Source: Dinoroseobacter shibae DFL 12 = DSM 16493 (lineage in GTDB: Bacteria; Pseudomonadota; Alphaproteobacteria; Rhodobacterales; Rhodobacteraceae). From it: DNA of 64,000 nucleotides. Numbering within the stretch: position 1 is the first letter of the stretch; each line of letters opens with the position of its first letter. Shown here piece by piece: positions 44,414 to 52,196 of the stretch. The notes beneath the pieces are model-generated. The model did not search any database. It saw only the letters and a list, made by a program, of their open reading frames with translations, and was not told the origin of the DNA. The stretch spans positions 3,100,001-3,164,000 of the forward strand of contig NC_009952.1 in NCBI RefSeq assembly GCF_000018145.1, given 5' to 3'. The translations under genes and the position numbers were made by a program.

Positions 44414-45166
44414 CTACCGGAAGGCCGCGCACGGATCGTCGCGCTCTGTCGGTGCGGTCACGAGCCAGCCGTCGAAGGGCGGCGCCTCCTCGGGCGCGGA
44501 CTCAAACTGGCCCAGCGCATAGACCGTCACGTCGGGCGCGGCGCGGCTGAGGTACCAGGGCACCCCCCAATCTGTGCGCGCATGGCCGTTGCCGGTGATC
44601 AGGACCACGGGCGGGCCATGGGCCTCCAGCGCCTGCAAAACCGTGTCGGCAAAGGCCGCGTCGCGCAACCGCTGCGCGCCCACCATGCCGCCCAGCATCT
44701 CGGCGGGCAAAGCATCGCAATGGGCCTCCATCTGCATCGCTTCGCGCTCGGCCTGCTGGTCCTCGGGCAAAGGCTGATCAAGCCCGTAGCGCGCGGGATC
44801 GCCCCCGGCCTCGGCAAAGCTCTCTGCCGGGCCCTTGGCGACCGATCCGCGCACCAACGCCCGAGGCAGCGCCGCACCATAAAGCGGCACATCCGGCGCG
44901 GCCTCGAAGATCGGCCAATACATCTCGAAATCGGGCCAGCCGCTTTCGGCCCAGCCCAGCGCCGCGCCAAGGGTCTCGGCATCCATCCGATCCAGCTCGG
45001 TCAGGCCCTGCACCTGCCCGGGCGACAGCATCTCGAAGACCAGCGCCCTGGGCGCGATCGCCGCCACCGCCGTGGCCTGGTTCAGGTGATGGATCGGGCT
45101 GTCATGCAACTCGCCCAGGATGATCACATCCGCCTGGGGCAGCTGCGTGAGGTCCTCAGACAGCAA
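44414..45166 (-). CDS. ChaN-family protein, start uncertain
   Basis: A Cofac_haem_bdg/ChaN-family protein that in relatives binds haem or iron at the membrane. VIILGELHDSPIHHLNQA (near residue 14) and ITGNGHARTDWGVPWYL are the two His-bearing family blocks. TTG at 45166 is the only usual start, but it would remove the export signal. The frame stays open upstream and encodes LRLILPALLLLARPLPA, a clear signal peptide, beginning at an ATT (45226) or CTG (45217) that overlaps the rpoH stop. The true protein is therefore probably about 20 residues longer and exported. The start is unresolved. Confidence 0.72.
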   Translation of the reverse strand: MLSEDLTQLPQADVIILGELHDSPIHHLNQATAVAAIAPRALVFEMLSPGQVQGLTELDRMDAETLGAALGWAESGWPDFEMYWPIFEAAPDVPLYGAALPRALVRGSVAKGPAESFAEAGGDPARYGLDQPLPEDQQAEREAMQMEAHCDALPAEMLGGMVGAQRLRDAAFADTVLQALEAHGPPVVLITGNGHARTDWGVPWYLSRAAPDVTVYALGQFESAPEEAPPFDGWLVTAPTERDDPCAAFR

Positions 45167-45213
45167 CTCGCCCGCCGGGAGGGGGCGGGCGAGCAGGAGG
45201 AGAGCCGGAAGGA

Positions 45214-46095
45214 TCAGGCGAAGAATTGGCGAACCTCGGAAGACTGGTTCATCAGGTTCTTGCGCATCTTGCCGAAGGCGGCCGCTTCGAGCTGCCGCAC
45301 ACGCTCTTTAGACAGGCCCAACTCTTGGCCGAGGCTTTCCAATGTCCGCGGCTGGTCGCGCAGCTTGCGCTCGCGCACGATGAAGCGTTCCCGCTCGTTC
45401 AGCGCGTCCATCGCCGTGATCAGCCAGCCGCGCAGGGTCTCGATATCATGATCCTGCTCGACCAGTTCGGCGGCTTGCGCGCCGGTGTCTTCCAGCGTGT
45501 CGATCCATTCGCGGCCCTCGTCCTCGGTCGACTGGGTGGCGTTCAGGGAATAGTCGGAGCCCGCGAGGCGTCCTTCCATCATCTCGACGTCATGCAGAGG
45601 CACACCGACCTCGGTGGCAATCATCTGGCGCAGCTGGTGCCGGTCGAGGGGCTCGCCCGCCGAGGCCGCTTCGCGCTCCAGACGGGCCTGAACCCGGCGC
45701 ATATTGAAGAACAGCGACTTCTGGGACGAGGTGGACCCCGTCCGCACCATCGACCAGTTCCGCATCACATAATCCTGGATCGACGCCTTGATCCACCACA
45801 CCGCATAGGTCGAGAACCGCACACCGCGATCCGGGTCGAACTTGTCAGCGGCCTTCATGAGGCCCAGACCCGCTTCCTGGATCAGGTCGTTCATCGGGGC
45901 GCCGTAGCGCTTGAATTTCGCCGCCATCGAGATCGCAAGGCGCATATACGCGGTGATGAGGCGGTGCAGCGCCTCTTCGTCCCGCTGATCGCGCCAGGCA
46001 TAGGCCAGCCTCAGCTCCGTTTCCGCGTCGAGCAATTCGGCCTGCATCGCACGCCGGGACAAACTCATTTCACCTGAATATCCGTCTAGCGCCAT
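45214..46095 (-). CDS. rpoH: Heat-shock/oxidative-stress sigma factor, RpoHII type
   Basis: A 293-residue sigma-32-family factor. Region 2 has DLIQEAGLGLMKAADKFDPDRGVRFSTYAVWWIKASIQDYV, with the RpoH-box region QKSLFFNMRRVQARLE just after, and region 4 has RTLESLGQELGLSKERVRQLEAAAFGKMR. The opening MALDGYSG and overall sequence are like RpoHII of Rhodobacter, which serves singlet-oxygen and stress responses. ATG at 46095 follows GGGGGTT. A TGATCC box typical of RpoE-controlled rpoHII promoters lies upstream. Its end overlaps the likely chaN signal-peptide coding region. Confidence 0.92.
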   Translation of the reverse strand: MALDGYSGEMSLSRRAMQAELLDAETELRLAYAWRDQRDEEALHRLITAYMRLAISMAAKFKRYGAPMNDLIQEAGLGLMKAADKFDPDRGVRFSTYAVWWIKASIQDYVMRNWSMVRTGSTSSQKSLFFNMRRVQARLEREAASAGEPLDRHQLRQMIATEVGVPLHDVEMMEGRLAGSDYSLNATQSTEDEGREWIDTLEDTGAQAAELVEQDHDIETLRGWLITAMDALNERERFIVRERKLRDQPRTLESLGQELGLSKERVRQLEAAAFGKMRKNLMNQSSEVRQFFA

Positions 46096-46142
46096 ATCAA
46101 CCCCCTGCGGACATTGCGTCCTGTTTTCTCGCTTGGCATAGG

Positions 46143-46171
46143 AGGTACGCGGGCAAATCCAAACCGGATCA
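46143..46171 (-). promoter_or_regulatory. ECF-sigma-like promoter candidate for rpoH
   Basis: On the minus strand TGATCC (46166-46171) is followed after 18 bases by TACCT (46143-46147). Rhodobacter RpoE promoters have TGATCC with an 18-base spacer and a TAAGA-like -10, so the -35 and spacing fit but the -10 matches only partly. It lies 48 bases before the rpoH ATG, in the divergent gap with cobU. Confidence 0.4.
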
Positions 46172-46212
46172 CCAAAAATGACGATATTTTTCAAAAGGAG
46201 CCGGTTTTGACC

Positions 46213-46737
46213 ATGAACCTGCCGCGGTTGACCCTGGTTATCGGAGGGGCCGCATCCGGAAAATCCGTTTTTGCAGAAGGCGTTGTGTCGAAAACCGGCC
46301 GCCCCCGGGTCTATGTCGCCACCGCCCAGGCATTCGATGCCGAAATGGCCGAAAAAATCGCCGCCCATCGCCACAATCGCGGCCCGGGCTGGCGCACGCT
46401 GGAGGCGCCGCGCGACATCGGCGCAGCCCTCGCGCAGGTCGACGCCGCGGAGGTCGTGCTGCTCGATTGCGCCACGCTCTGGCTCAGCAACGTCATGCTC
46501 GCCGACGAGGTCGAGACCCCCATCGCTGTGGAGGAGTTCTTCGAGGCACTTGAAAACTGCCCCGCCCCCGTGGTGGTGGTCAGCAACGAAACCGGCATGG
46601 GGATCGTGCCCGAACACCGGCTCGGGCGGGACTTCCGCAACGCGCAAGGCCGGTTGAACCAGCGGCTTGCGGCCCGCGCCGAGACGGTGGTCTTCGTCGC
46701 CGCCGGGTTGCCGATGTTCCTCAAGGGTGCGCCATGA
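46213..46737 (+). CDS. cobU: Adenosylcobinamide kinase/guanylyltransferase
   Basis: A 174-residue bifunctional enzyme of B12 nucleotide-loop assembly that phosphorylates adenosylcobinamide and then transfers GMP. Walker A GGAASGKSVFAE (residues 10-21), VYVATAQAFDAEM, the guanylylated His in KIAAHRHNRG, and VVSNETGMGIVPEHRLGRDFRNAQG are all in place. ATG at 46213 is used; a TTG six bases earlier fits the AAAGGAG site slightly better. The stop overlaps the phosphatase start. It is divergent from rpoH. No cobalamin riboswitch is recognised in the 117-base gap. Confidence 0.94.
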   Translation: MNLPRLTLVIGGAASGKSVFAEGVVSKTGRPRVYVATAQAFDAEMAEKIAAHRHNRGPGWRTLEAPRDIGAALAQVDAAEVVLLDCATLWLSNVMLADEVETPIAVEEFFEALENCPAPVVVVSNETGMGIVPEHRLGRDFRNAQGRLNQRLAARAETVVFVAAGLPMFLKGAP

Positions 46738-47306
46738 CCCAGGACTGGTACTGGGTGCGCCACGGCCCGACCCATGCGAAGGGCATGGTCGGCTGGACCG
46801 ACCTGCCCGCCGATCTCGGCGACACCGCCGCCCTCGCCCGGCTGGCGACCTACCTGCCGGCTGCGGCGCGGGTGGTGTCTTCGGACCTCACCCGTGCGGC
46901 GACCACGGCGGACGCGATCGCCGCCGGCCGCCTCCGCCTGCCCCACGCCCCCGCCCTGCGGGAGATGCATTTCGGCGCCTGGGAAATGCGCCACCACGCC
47001 GAGATCGAGGCCGAGGACCGCGACCGCATCTTCGCCTTCTGGGACCAGCCCGGCGATGTCGCCCCCCCCGGCGGCGAGAGCTGGAACACCCTGCGCACCC
47101 GGGTCGACGGTTGGGTCGACGCCCAGGCCACCCCCGGCCCCCTCGTCGCCGTGGCGCATTTCGGCGTGATCCTGACCCAGGTGCAGCGCGCGCTCGGCGT
47201 CACCGCGCGGGAGGCCTTCGCCCACAAGATCGACAACCTGTCAGTCACCCATCTGCGCCGCACGGGCACCGCCTGGCAGGTCGAGACGATCAATCATCTG
47301 CCCTGA
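46734..47306 (+). CDS. Histidine phosphatase, CobC-like
   Basis: A 190-residue phosphoglycerate-mutase-fold phosphatase. WVRHGPTHAKG (residues 7-17) contains the phosphohistidine RHG motif, SSDLTRAATTADAI the second Arg, and EMHFGAWEM and AHFGVI the remaining catalytic Glu and His. Overlap with cobU (ATGA) supports alpha-ribazole-5'-phosphate phosphatase (CobC), the step that completes the lower ligand of B12, though the family has many substrates. Confidence 0.85.
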   Translation: MTQDWYWVRHGPTHAKGMVGWTDLPADLGDTAALARLATYLPAAARVVSSDLTRAATTADAIAAGRLRLPHAPALREMHFGAWEMRHHAEIEAEDRDRIFAFWDQPGDVAPPGGESWNTLRTRVDGWVDAQATPGPLVAVAHFGVILTQVQRALGVTAREAFAHKIDNLSVTHLRRTGTAWQVETINHLP

Positions 47307-47347
47307 GCGGTGTGGGAAACCTCCCGCATCGGATTACATGAATTTTT

Positions 47348-47367
47348 GACGCAGGTTACCTTGCGTC
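47348..47367. promoter_or_regulatory. Operator-like palindrome upstream of the sulfite oxidase gene
   Basis: GACGCAGGTT and ACCTTGCGTC form a 20-base inverted repeat matching at 8 of 10 positions per arm, with GGTTACC at the centre. A TTGAC overlaps its left end. It lies 115 bases before the gene at 47482. The regulator is unknown. Confidence 0.4.
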
Positions 47368-47481
47368 GTCGGCGCGGTTGGTCATATGGTCGCAGCGCTT
47401 GGGGAGGGCCACCGCGCATGCCCGCGGATACGAGAGACGGGCACAACACGCGGCGGGCCATCGTTTTTTGGGAGAGAAGCA

Positions 47482-48744
47482 ATGGACAACCACAGCCACA
47501 CAGACACCCCCGCCGATGCGGGCCCACAGGACGCGCCGATCCGCAAGGACCGGCGCCGCTTCCTGCGGACCGCGGGGCTGGCCACCGCGGGCGCGGTCGC
47601 GGGCCTGACCATCCCGTTCGAGCGGCACATGCCCAAGGGGATGACCCTGGCCGCCTTCGCCGATGACAGCCCGCTTGCCGGCAAGGACGGGCTGACCCTG
47701 CTGGGCGACCGCCCGGTGAACGCGGAGACGCCCGCGCATCTGCTCGACGACGCCATCACGCCAACCGAGCGCCACTTCATTCGCAACAACGGCCTCTTGC
47801 CCGACAGCACCTCGCCCGAGGGCTGGACCCTGACCGTGGACGGCTTCGTCGACAATCCGATGACCATGACCATCGACGATCTGCGCAACAATTTCGAGGT
47901 CGTCACCCGTGCCCTGCACATCGAATGCGGCGGCAACGGCCGGGCGGCCTTCGATCCGCCCGCGCGCGGCAACCAGTGGACCGTGGGCGCGGTTGGATGC
48001 TCGGAATGGACCGGCGTGCGGCTCAAGGACGTGCTGGAGGCTGCGGGCGTCCAGGACGCCGCCGTCTATACCGGCCACGAGGGCGCTGACATCCACCTGT
48101 CGGGCGATCCGGACAAGTTCCCCCTCTCGCGCGGCATCCCGATCGAGAAGGCGCTGGACGAAACCGTGCTGATCGCCTTCGAGATGAACGGCGAGGCGCT
48201 GCACCCGATGAACGGCGCGCCTTTGCGGCTGGTGGTGCCGGGCTGGCCGGGCTCGTGCTCGCAGAAATGGCTGACCCGGATCTGGGTCCGCGACCAGGAG
48301 CATGACGGCGAGAAGATGGGCGGCCAGTCCTACCGCGTGCCCGCCTATCCGGTCGCCCCGGGCACCGATGTGCCGAACGAGGACATGGTCGTGATGGGCG
48401 CGATGCCGGTGAAATCGCTGATCACCTTTCCCATGAACGGCGCGGAGTCGGGCATGGAAACCGAGGTGCGCGGCCATGCCTGGGTCGGCGACCGCACCAT
48501 CGAGCGGCTCGAGGTGTCCATCGACTTCGGCGCGACCTGGGCCGAGGCCGATCTCGACGCGCCGGTGAACCCGGGCGCCTGGCAGAACTGGCGCACATCG
48601 GTCAGCTTCCCTCAGGCAGGCTATTACGAGGTCTGGGCCCGCGCCACCGACAGCGAGGGCGTCTCGCAACCCCACGCCATTGCCTGGAACCCCCGCGGCT
48701 ACAACAACAACAGCCTGCACCGCGTCGGCCTGATGGTCAGCTGA
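47482..48744 (+). CDS. Sulfite oxidase-type molybdoenzyme (SorA/SoxC-like)
   Basis: A 420-residue periplasmic molybdopterin enzyme that probably oxidises sulfite. The Tat signal DRRRFLRTAGLATAGAVAG lies at residues 23-41. The oxidoreductase domain contains LHIECGGNGRAAF, whose Cys ligates molybdenum, and VPGWPGSCSQKWLTRIWV; a Mo-co dimerisation domain follows (about 300-420). The ATG at 47482 has a GGGAGAGAAG site. A small exported cytochrome c gene follows at 74 bases, the SorAB arrangement, whereas SoxCD would have a larger diheme partner and sox neighbours, which are absent. Confidence 0.88.
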   Translation: MDNHSHTDTPADAGPQDAPIRKDRRRFLRTAGLATAGAVAGLTIPFERHMPKGMTLAAFADDSPLAGKDGLTLLGDRPVNAETPAHLLDDAITPTERHFIRNNGLLPDSTSPEGWTLTVDGFVDNPMTMTIDDLRNNFEVVTRALHIECGGNGRAAFDPPARGNQWTVGAVGCSEWTGVRLKDVLEAAGVQDAAVYTGHEGADIHLSGDPDKFPLSRGIPIEKALDETVLIAFEMNGEALHPMNGAPLRLVVPGWPGSCSQKWLTRIWVRDQEHDGEKMGGQSYRVPAYPVAPGTDVPNEDMVVMGAMPVKSLITFPMNGAESGMETEVRGHAWVGDRTIERLEVSIDFGATWAEADLDAPVNPGAWQNWRTSVSFPQAGYYEVWARATDSEGVSQPHAIAWNPRGYNNNSLHRVGLMVS

Positions 48745-48770
48745 CCCCGACCGACCCGCAAGACACCGGC

Positions 48771-48789
48771 GCAGCCCCGCGCGGGCTGC
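48771..48789 (+). other. Hairpin between molybdoenzyme and cytochrome genes
   Basis: GCAGCCC and GGGCTGC form a seven-base-pair stem with a five-base loop, without a T-run. It may protect the upstream message or adjust the ratio of the two subunits. Confidence 0.4.
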
Positions 48790-48818
48790 ACCGCTCCCTG
48801 CCAAGGACGACGAGACAT

Positions 48819-49169
48819 ATGCGACTGACCAAGACCACATTCTGGGGCGCGGCCCTGCTGCTGGCCTGCGGCGCGGCCATGGCCGAGATCACCGTCACGG
48901 ACGATGACGGCAACTCCGAGGTGATTTATGACGTGGGCAAGCTCCATGTCGCGCCGGGGGCGCAGATCACCTATGATTACTGCACCGCCTGCCATTCAGA
49001 GATGATCATCGCCCAGCAGGGCCAGACCCGCGAGGGCTGGGACGAGATCCTCGTCTGGATGGTGGAGGACATGGGCATGGGCGAAATCGTCGAAGAGGAT
49101 CGCGACCTGATCCTCGATTACCTCGCCACCTACTACAATCCCGACCGCCCCCACTTTCCCCAGAACTGA
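48819..49169 (+). CDS. Short periplasmic cytochrome c (SorB-like)
   Basis: A 116-residue protein with a signal peptide (about residues 1-22, cut after AAMA) and one haem c motif, CTACH (near residue 55). Glu/Asp-rich segments flank the haem region, and Met residues in MGMGEI may give the distal ligand. It directly follows the sulfite-oxidase-type gene and is the likely electron acceptor. It is close in size to SorB and much smaller than SoxD. Confidence 0.85.
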   Translation: MRLTKTTFWGAALLLACGAAMAEITVTDDDGNSEVIYDVGKLHVAPGAQITYDYCTACHSEMIIAQQGQTREGWDEILVWMVEDMGMGEIVEEDRDLILDYLATYYNPDRPHFPQN

Positions 49170-49232
49170 CCGGGCCGCGCGGGCCTTGACGCGCCCGCGC
49201 CTCCGTCCTCTTGTGCGGGCCGGAGGACCCCG

Positions 49233-50231
49233 ATGCAGAACACCCAGGTCATACTCGCCCGCCGCCCCGTGGGCGTGCCGCAGCCCGAACATTTCGACAT
49301 CACCCGAACCCCCGTGCCCGACCCGGCAGAGGGCGAGGTCCTGATCCGGATCACCCACTGGTCGGTCGATCCTGCCCAGCGCGGCTGGGCCAATAACGTG
49401 CCCAACTACTCGCCACCCGTGGCGCTCGGCGATCCCATGCGGGCCTTCGCGGTGGGCGACGTGCTGGCCTCGCGGCATGCCGGTTACGCCGAGGGCGACG
49501 TGGTCGAGGGCCTCTTCGGGTGGCAGACCCATGCCTGCCTCTCCGGCGACGCCATTGCCCGCAAGGTGACCGAGACCGACTTGCCGCGCAGCTACGCGCT
49601 CGGCATTCTCGGGCTGAACGGCACCACCGCGTATTTCGGCCTGCGGGAGACCTGCGCGGCCCGGGCAGGCGACACCGTGGTTGTCTCCACCGCCGCGGGG
49701 GCGGTCGGCTCCGCCGTGGGCCAGATCGCGCGGCTCATGGGCTGCCGCACCGTGGGGATCGCCGGCGGGCCCGAGAAAACCGCCCTCTGCACCCAGGCCT
49801 TCGGCTACGACGCCGCCATCGACTACAAGGCACAGGATGTGGGCGCCGCCCTCGCCGATGCCTGCCCCGACGGGGTCGATTGCTATTTCGACAACACCTG
49901 CGGGCCGATCTCCGATGCGGTGATGGGGCATCTGGCCCAAGGCGCGCGGATCACCATCTGCGGCACCGCCGCCATCACCGAATGGGATCCGATCCCATCC
50001 GGCCCCCGGGTGCATCGGCAACTGCTGGTCGCCCGCGCCCGGATGCAGGGGTTCCTGATCTTCGACTACCGCGACAGGCTGGCCGAGGCGCGCGCAGCGC
50101 TGGCGGACTGGCTCCGCGCCGGGCAGATCACCACCCGCGAGCATATCCTCAAAGGCCCCGAGGCCGCGCCCGGCGCCATCTCCATGCTCTATCGCGGCGA
50201 GAATACAGGCAAGCTGCTGATCGCGGTGTGA
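49233..50231 (+). CDS. NADP-dependent oxidoreductase, CurA/MDR type
   Basis: A 332-residue medium-chain reductase without zinc ligands, of the leukotriene B4 dehydrogenase/CurA subgroup that reduces activated double bonds of enones or alkenals. The N-terminal part has QVILARRPVGVPQPEHF and HWSVDPAQRGW; the cofactor motif VVSTAAGAVGSAVGQIAR lies near residues 150-167. It starts 63 bases after the cytochrome gene, which may place it on the same transcript, but no functional link is evident. Confidence 0.9.
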   Translation: MQNTQVILARRPVGVPQPEHFDITRTPVPDPAEGEVLIRITHWSVDPAQRGWANNVPNYSPPVALGDPMRAFAVGDVLASRHAGYAEGDVVEGLFGWQTHACLSGDAIARKVTETDLPRSYALGILGLNGTTAYFGLRETCAARAGDTVVVSTAAGAVGSAVGQIARLMGCRTVGIAGGPEKTALCTQAFGYDAAIDYKAQDVGAALADACPDGVDCYFDNTCGPISDAVMGHLAQGARITICGTAAITEWDPIPSGPRVHRQLLVARARMQGFLIFDYRDRLAEARAALADWLRAGQITTREHILKGPEAAPGAISMLYRGENTGKLLIAV

Positions 50232-50310
50232 ACTTTCATCACGGATCGTGATGCCCGGCGTCACGCAAAAGCGTTTTCCAACGCCCCCCGCCCGCCCCTA
50301 GGCTCGCCCC

Positions 50311-51009
50311 ATGACCTATCGCCTCCTGATCGCCGATCGCTCCTATTCCAGCTGGTCCCTGCGCGGCTGGCTGAGCCTCGCCGCGTTCGAATTGCCCGTG
50401 AGCCTCACGGAAACCCGCATGTACCTGCCGGGTTTCCGCACCGACCTCGCCGCCTTCGCGCCCGAGCTGACCGGGGCCGCCGCCCCGCGCACGGTCCCGA
50501 TCCTGCGCCTGCCCGAGGGCGGGCTTTTGACCGACAGTCTCGCCATCGCCGAGACCCTGGCCGAGCGTCACCCGGAAGCCGGGCTCTGGCCCGCCGACCC
50601 GGTCGCCCGCGCCCTCGCCCGCAGCCTCGTGGCCGAGATGCACAGCGGGTTCTCCGCCCTGCGGGAGGCCTGCCCGATGAACCTGCGCGTGGCCTATACC
50701 GACGTGCCCGTGTCCGACGCGGTCCGCGCGGACCTCGACCGGCTGGAGGCGCTTTGGGAAAGCTGTTCGGGCCTGTCGCGCGGCGGCGCGCCATGGCTTT
50801 TCGGGGCCTACAGCCTCGCGGATGTGTTCTTTGCCCCCGTGGCCATGCGCATCGCGGGCTACGGTCTCGGCGTCGGGACGGACGCACAGGCCTATGTCGC
50901 CGCCCATCTGGCGCATCCCCTCCTGCGCGACTGGCGCGCCAGGGGCCTCGCCCAGCCCGAACAACCCGCCTACCGCCGGGATTACACCACCGTGGACTGG
51001 CCCAGCTGA
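50311..51009 (+). CDS. Glutathione S-transferase family protein
   Basis: A 232-residue protein with an N-terminal thioredoxin-like domain (RLLIADRSYSSWSLRGWL; Ser residues near 13-17 are the likely glutathione-activating position) and a helical C-terminal domain. VPILRLPEGGLLTDSLAIAETLAERHP is the cis-Pro and Glu/Asp-Ser glutathione-binding stretch. Substrate unknown. It lies 79 bases after the oxidoreductase; both may handle reactive electrophiles, which is inference. Confidence 0.9.
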   Translation: MTYRLLIADRSYSSWSLRGWLSLAAFELPVSLTETRMYLPGFRTDLAAFAPELTGAAAPRTVPILRLPEGGLLTDSLAIAETLAERHPEAGLWPADPVARALARSLVAEMHSGFSALREACPMNLRVAYTDVPVSDAVRADLDRLEALWESCSGLSRGGAPWLFGAYSLADVFFAPVAMRIAGYGLGVGTDAQAYVAAHLAHPLLRDWRARGLAQPEQPAYRRDYTTVDWPS

Positions 51010-51030
51010 CCGCATGCTCCAATTATTAAA

Positions 51031-51045
51031 GCTAATTGAATTAGC
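51031..51045. repeat. Short AT-rich inverted repeat
   Basis: GCTAATT and AATTAGC flank one G. It lies 21 bases after the GST stop and just before the end of the convergent lipoprotein gene. It lacks the CAAG/CTTG caps of family A. Confidence 0.5.
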
Positions 51046-51361
51046 CTCGGCCAAGACATTGGTAAGTTCTAGATACGACGCTCGAGGAACAATTGCCCCA
51101 GCCATCGAATGCTTGGCACTGTGTTTGGACACCTTCAAAAGGCTCAGCCCTCGAATAGCCCCAAGCTTGGCATCGCGCGTTTGCTGAACTTTGAGCAGTT
51201 TCCCAGTCAGGCGTCACAATCTCATATGGATTGGTGTTATAAGACAAAGTGACACTCGCATCGGCACGACTACCGCCAGTGGGCACAGGCACCTTGGTGA
51301 CTTCTGTACAGCCAACCACCGTAACTAAGCACAACGCGCCAAAAATTCGGAAGCTACCCAT
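51041..51361 (-). CDS. YecR-like lipoprotein in AT-richer DNA
   Basis: A 106-residue lipoprotein: signal peptide with lipobox VTVVGC (Cys at 18), then PVPTGGSRADASVTLSYNTNP, DWETAQSSANARCQAWGYSRAE and a Cys-rich end, matching the YecR family known from flagellar regulons. No flagellar gene is near. Codons include many A/T endings and the surrounding 500 bases are clearly less GC-rich than the rest of the window, which points to recent acquisition. It is convergent with GST. Confidence 0.8.
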   Translation of the reverse strand: MGSFRIFGALCLVTVVGCTEVTKVPVPTGGSRADASVTLSYNTNPYEIVTPDWETAQSSANARCQAWGYSRAEPFEGVQTQCQAFDGWGNCSSSVVSRTYQCLGRG

Positions 51362-51505
51362 TATTATATTCCTTTGCGTTTGGGCTCTGAAGATGTCCGC
51401 AGAATATTACCTCGTAAAAAAGGAGTTCAATACGCTTTAATCTTTCTGCGACATCTTTGCTTGATTGCAACGAAAATGGCTGCGCGCATTTTTCTAAGCG
51501 CCCGC

Positions 51506-52165
51506 CTACTGCGCCAGCAGCTTCAGCCCCTGCGTCACATCCATCCGCACCGACAACCGCAAACCCGGCTCGTCACCCGCCTTCAGCGCCGCGATCATCA
51601 GCTTGTGGAAATGCGGCGGCTCGGTGCGCCGCAACCGGCCGTACAGCTTGCGCATGGTCGGACCCAGTTGCAGCCACACGGTCTCGGCCATGGCCAGGAT
51701 CGCGGGCGCCTGAGCCCGTAGATACAAGGTCCGATGGAATTCGAGGTTGGTCCGCAGATAGCCCACCGCGTCCTCCCGCGCGATGGATTGCGCGATGCTC
51801 GCCTGGATCATCTCCAGCCGTTCGATCAGCGCCAGGTGCGCCCGCGGCAGGGCCCGCGCCGCCAGTTCCGGCTCCAGCAGCGCGCGCAGGGCCGCCAGCT
51901 CCTCGATCCGCTCGTTCGACAGCTCCGGCGTCGACACCCGGCCCGAGGCGGTCAGGGTCAGCGCCCCCTCCGCCGCCAGACGCCGCACGGCCTCCCGCGC
52001 GGGGGTCATCGACGCACTGTATTCCCGCCCGATCCCGCGCAGGGTCAGCGGTGTGCCCGGCGCCAGCTCGCCATGCATGATCCGCGTGCGCAGGGACCGG
52101 TACACCCGGTCATGGACATGGGGCGCCGCCGGGGCCGGATCGTTGGGACGCGAAGACAGGAGCAT
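51506..52165 (-). CDS. GntR-family regulator, FCD/FadR type
   Basis: A 219-residue repressor. The winged helix domain covers residues about 15-80 (VYRSLRTRIMHGELAPGTPLTLRGIGREYSASMTPAREAVRRL), and the all-helical FCD ligand domain follows (about 90-210) with metal-ligand-type residues in LEFHRTLY. ATG at 52165 gives MLLSSRP. Target genes are not evident: its neighbours are a peptidase and a lipoprotein. The ligand is likely a small carboxylate by family habit. The 144 bases after its stop toward 51361 are AT-rich and empty. Confidence 0.9.
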   Translation of the reverse strand: MLLSSRPNDPAPAAPHVHDRVYRSLRTRIMHGELAPGTPLTLRGIGREYSASMTPAREAVRRLAAEGALTLTASGRVSTPELSNERIEELAALRALLEPELAARALPRAHLALIERLEMIQASIAQSIAREDAVGYLRTNLEFHRTLYLRAQAPAILAMAETVWLQLGPTMRKLYGRLRRTEPPHFHKLMIAALKAGDEPGLRLSVRMDVTQGLKLLAQ

Positions 52166-52196
52166 GAGCGCATCAGACCCCCGCCCCGGGGCCAGG

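Noticed and set aside
46096-46212. Cobalamin riboswitch before cobU
   Set aside because: The gap is too short and lacks the conserved B12-box sequence; the region upstream of nrdJ also lacks it.
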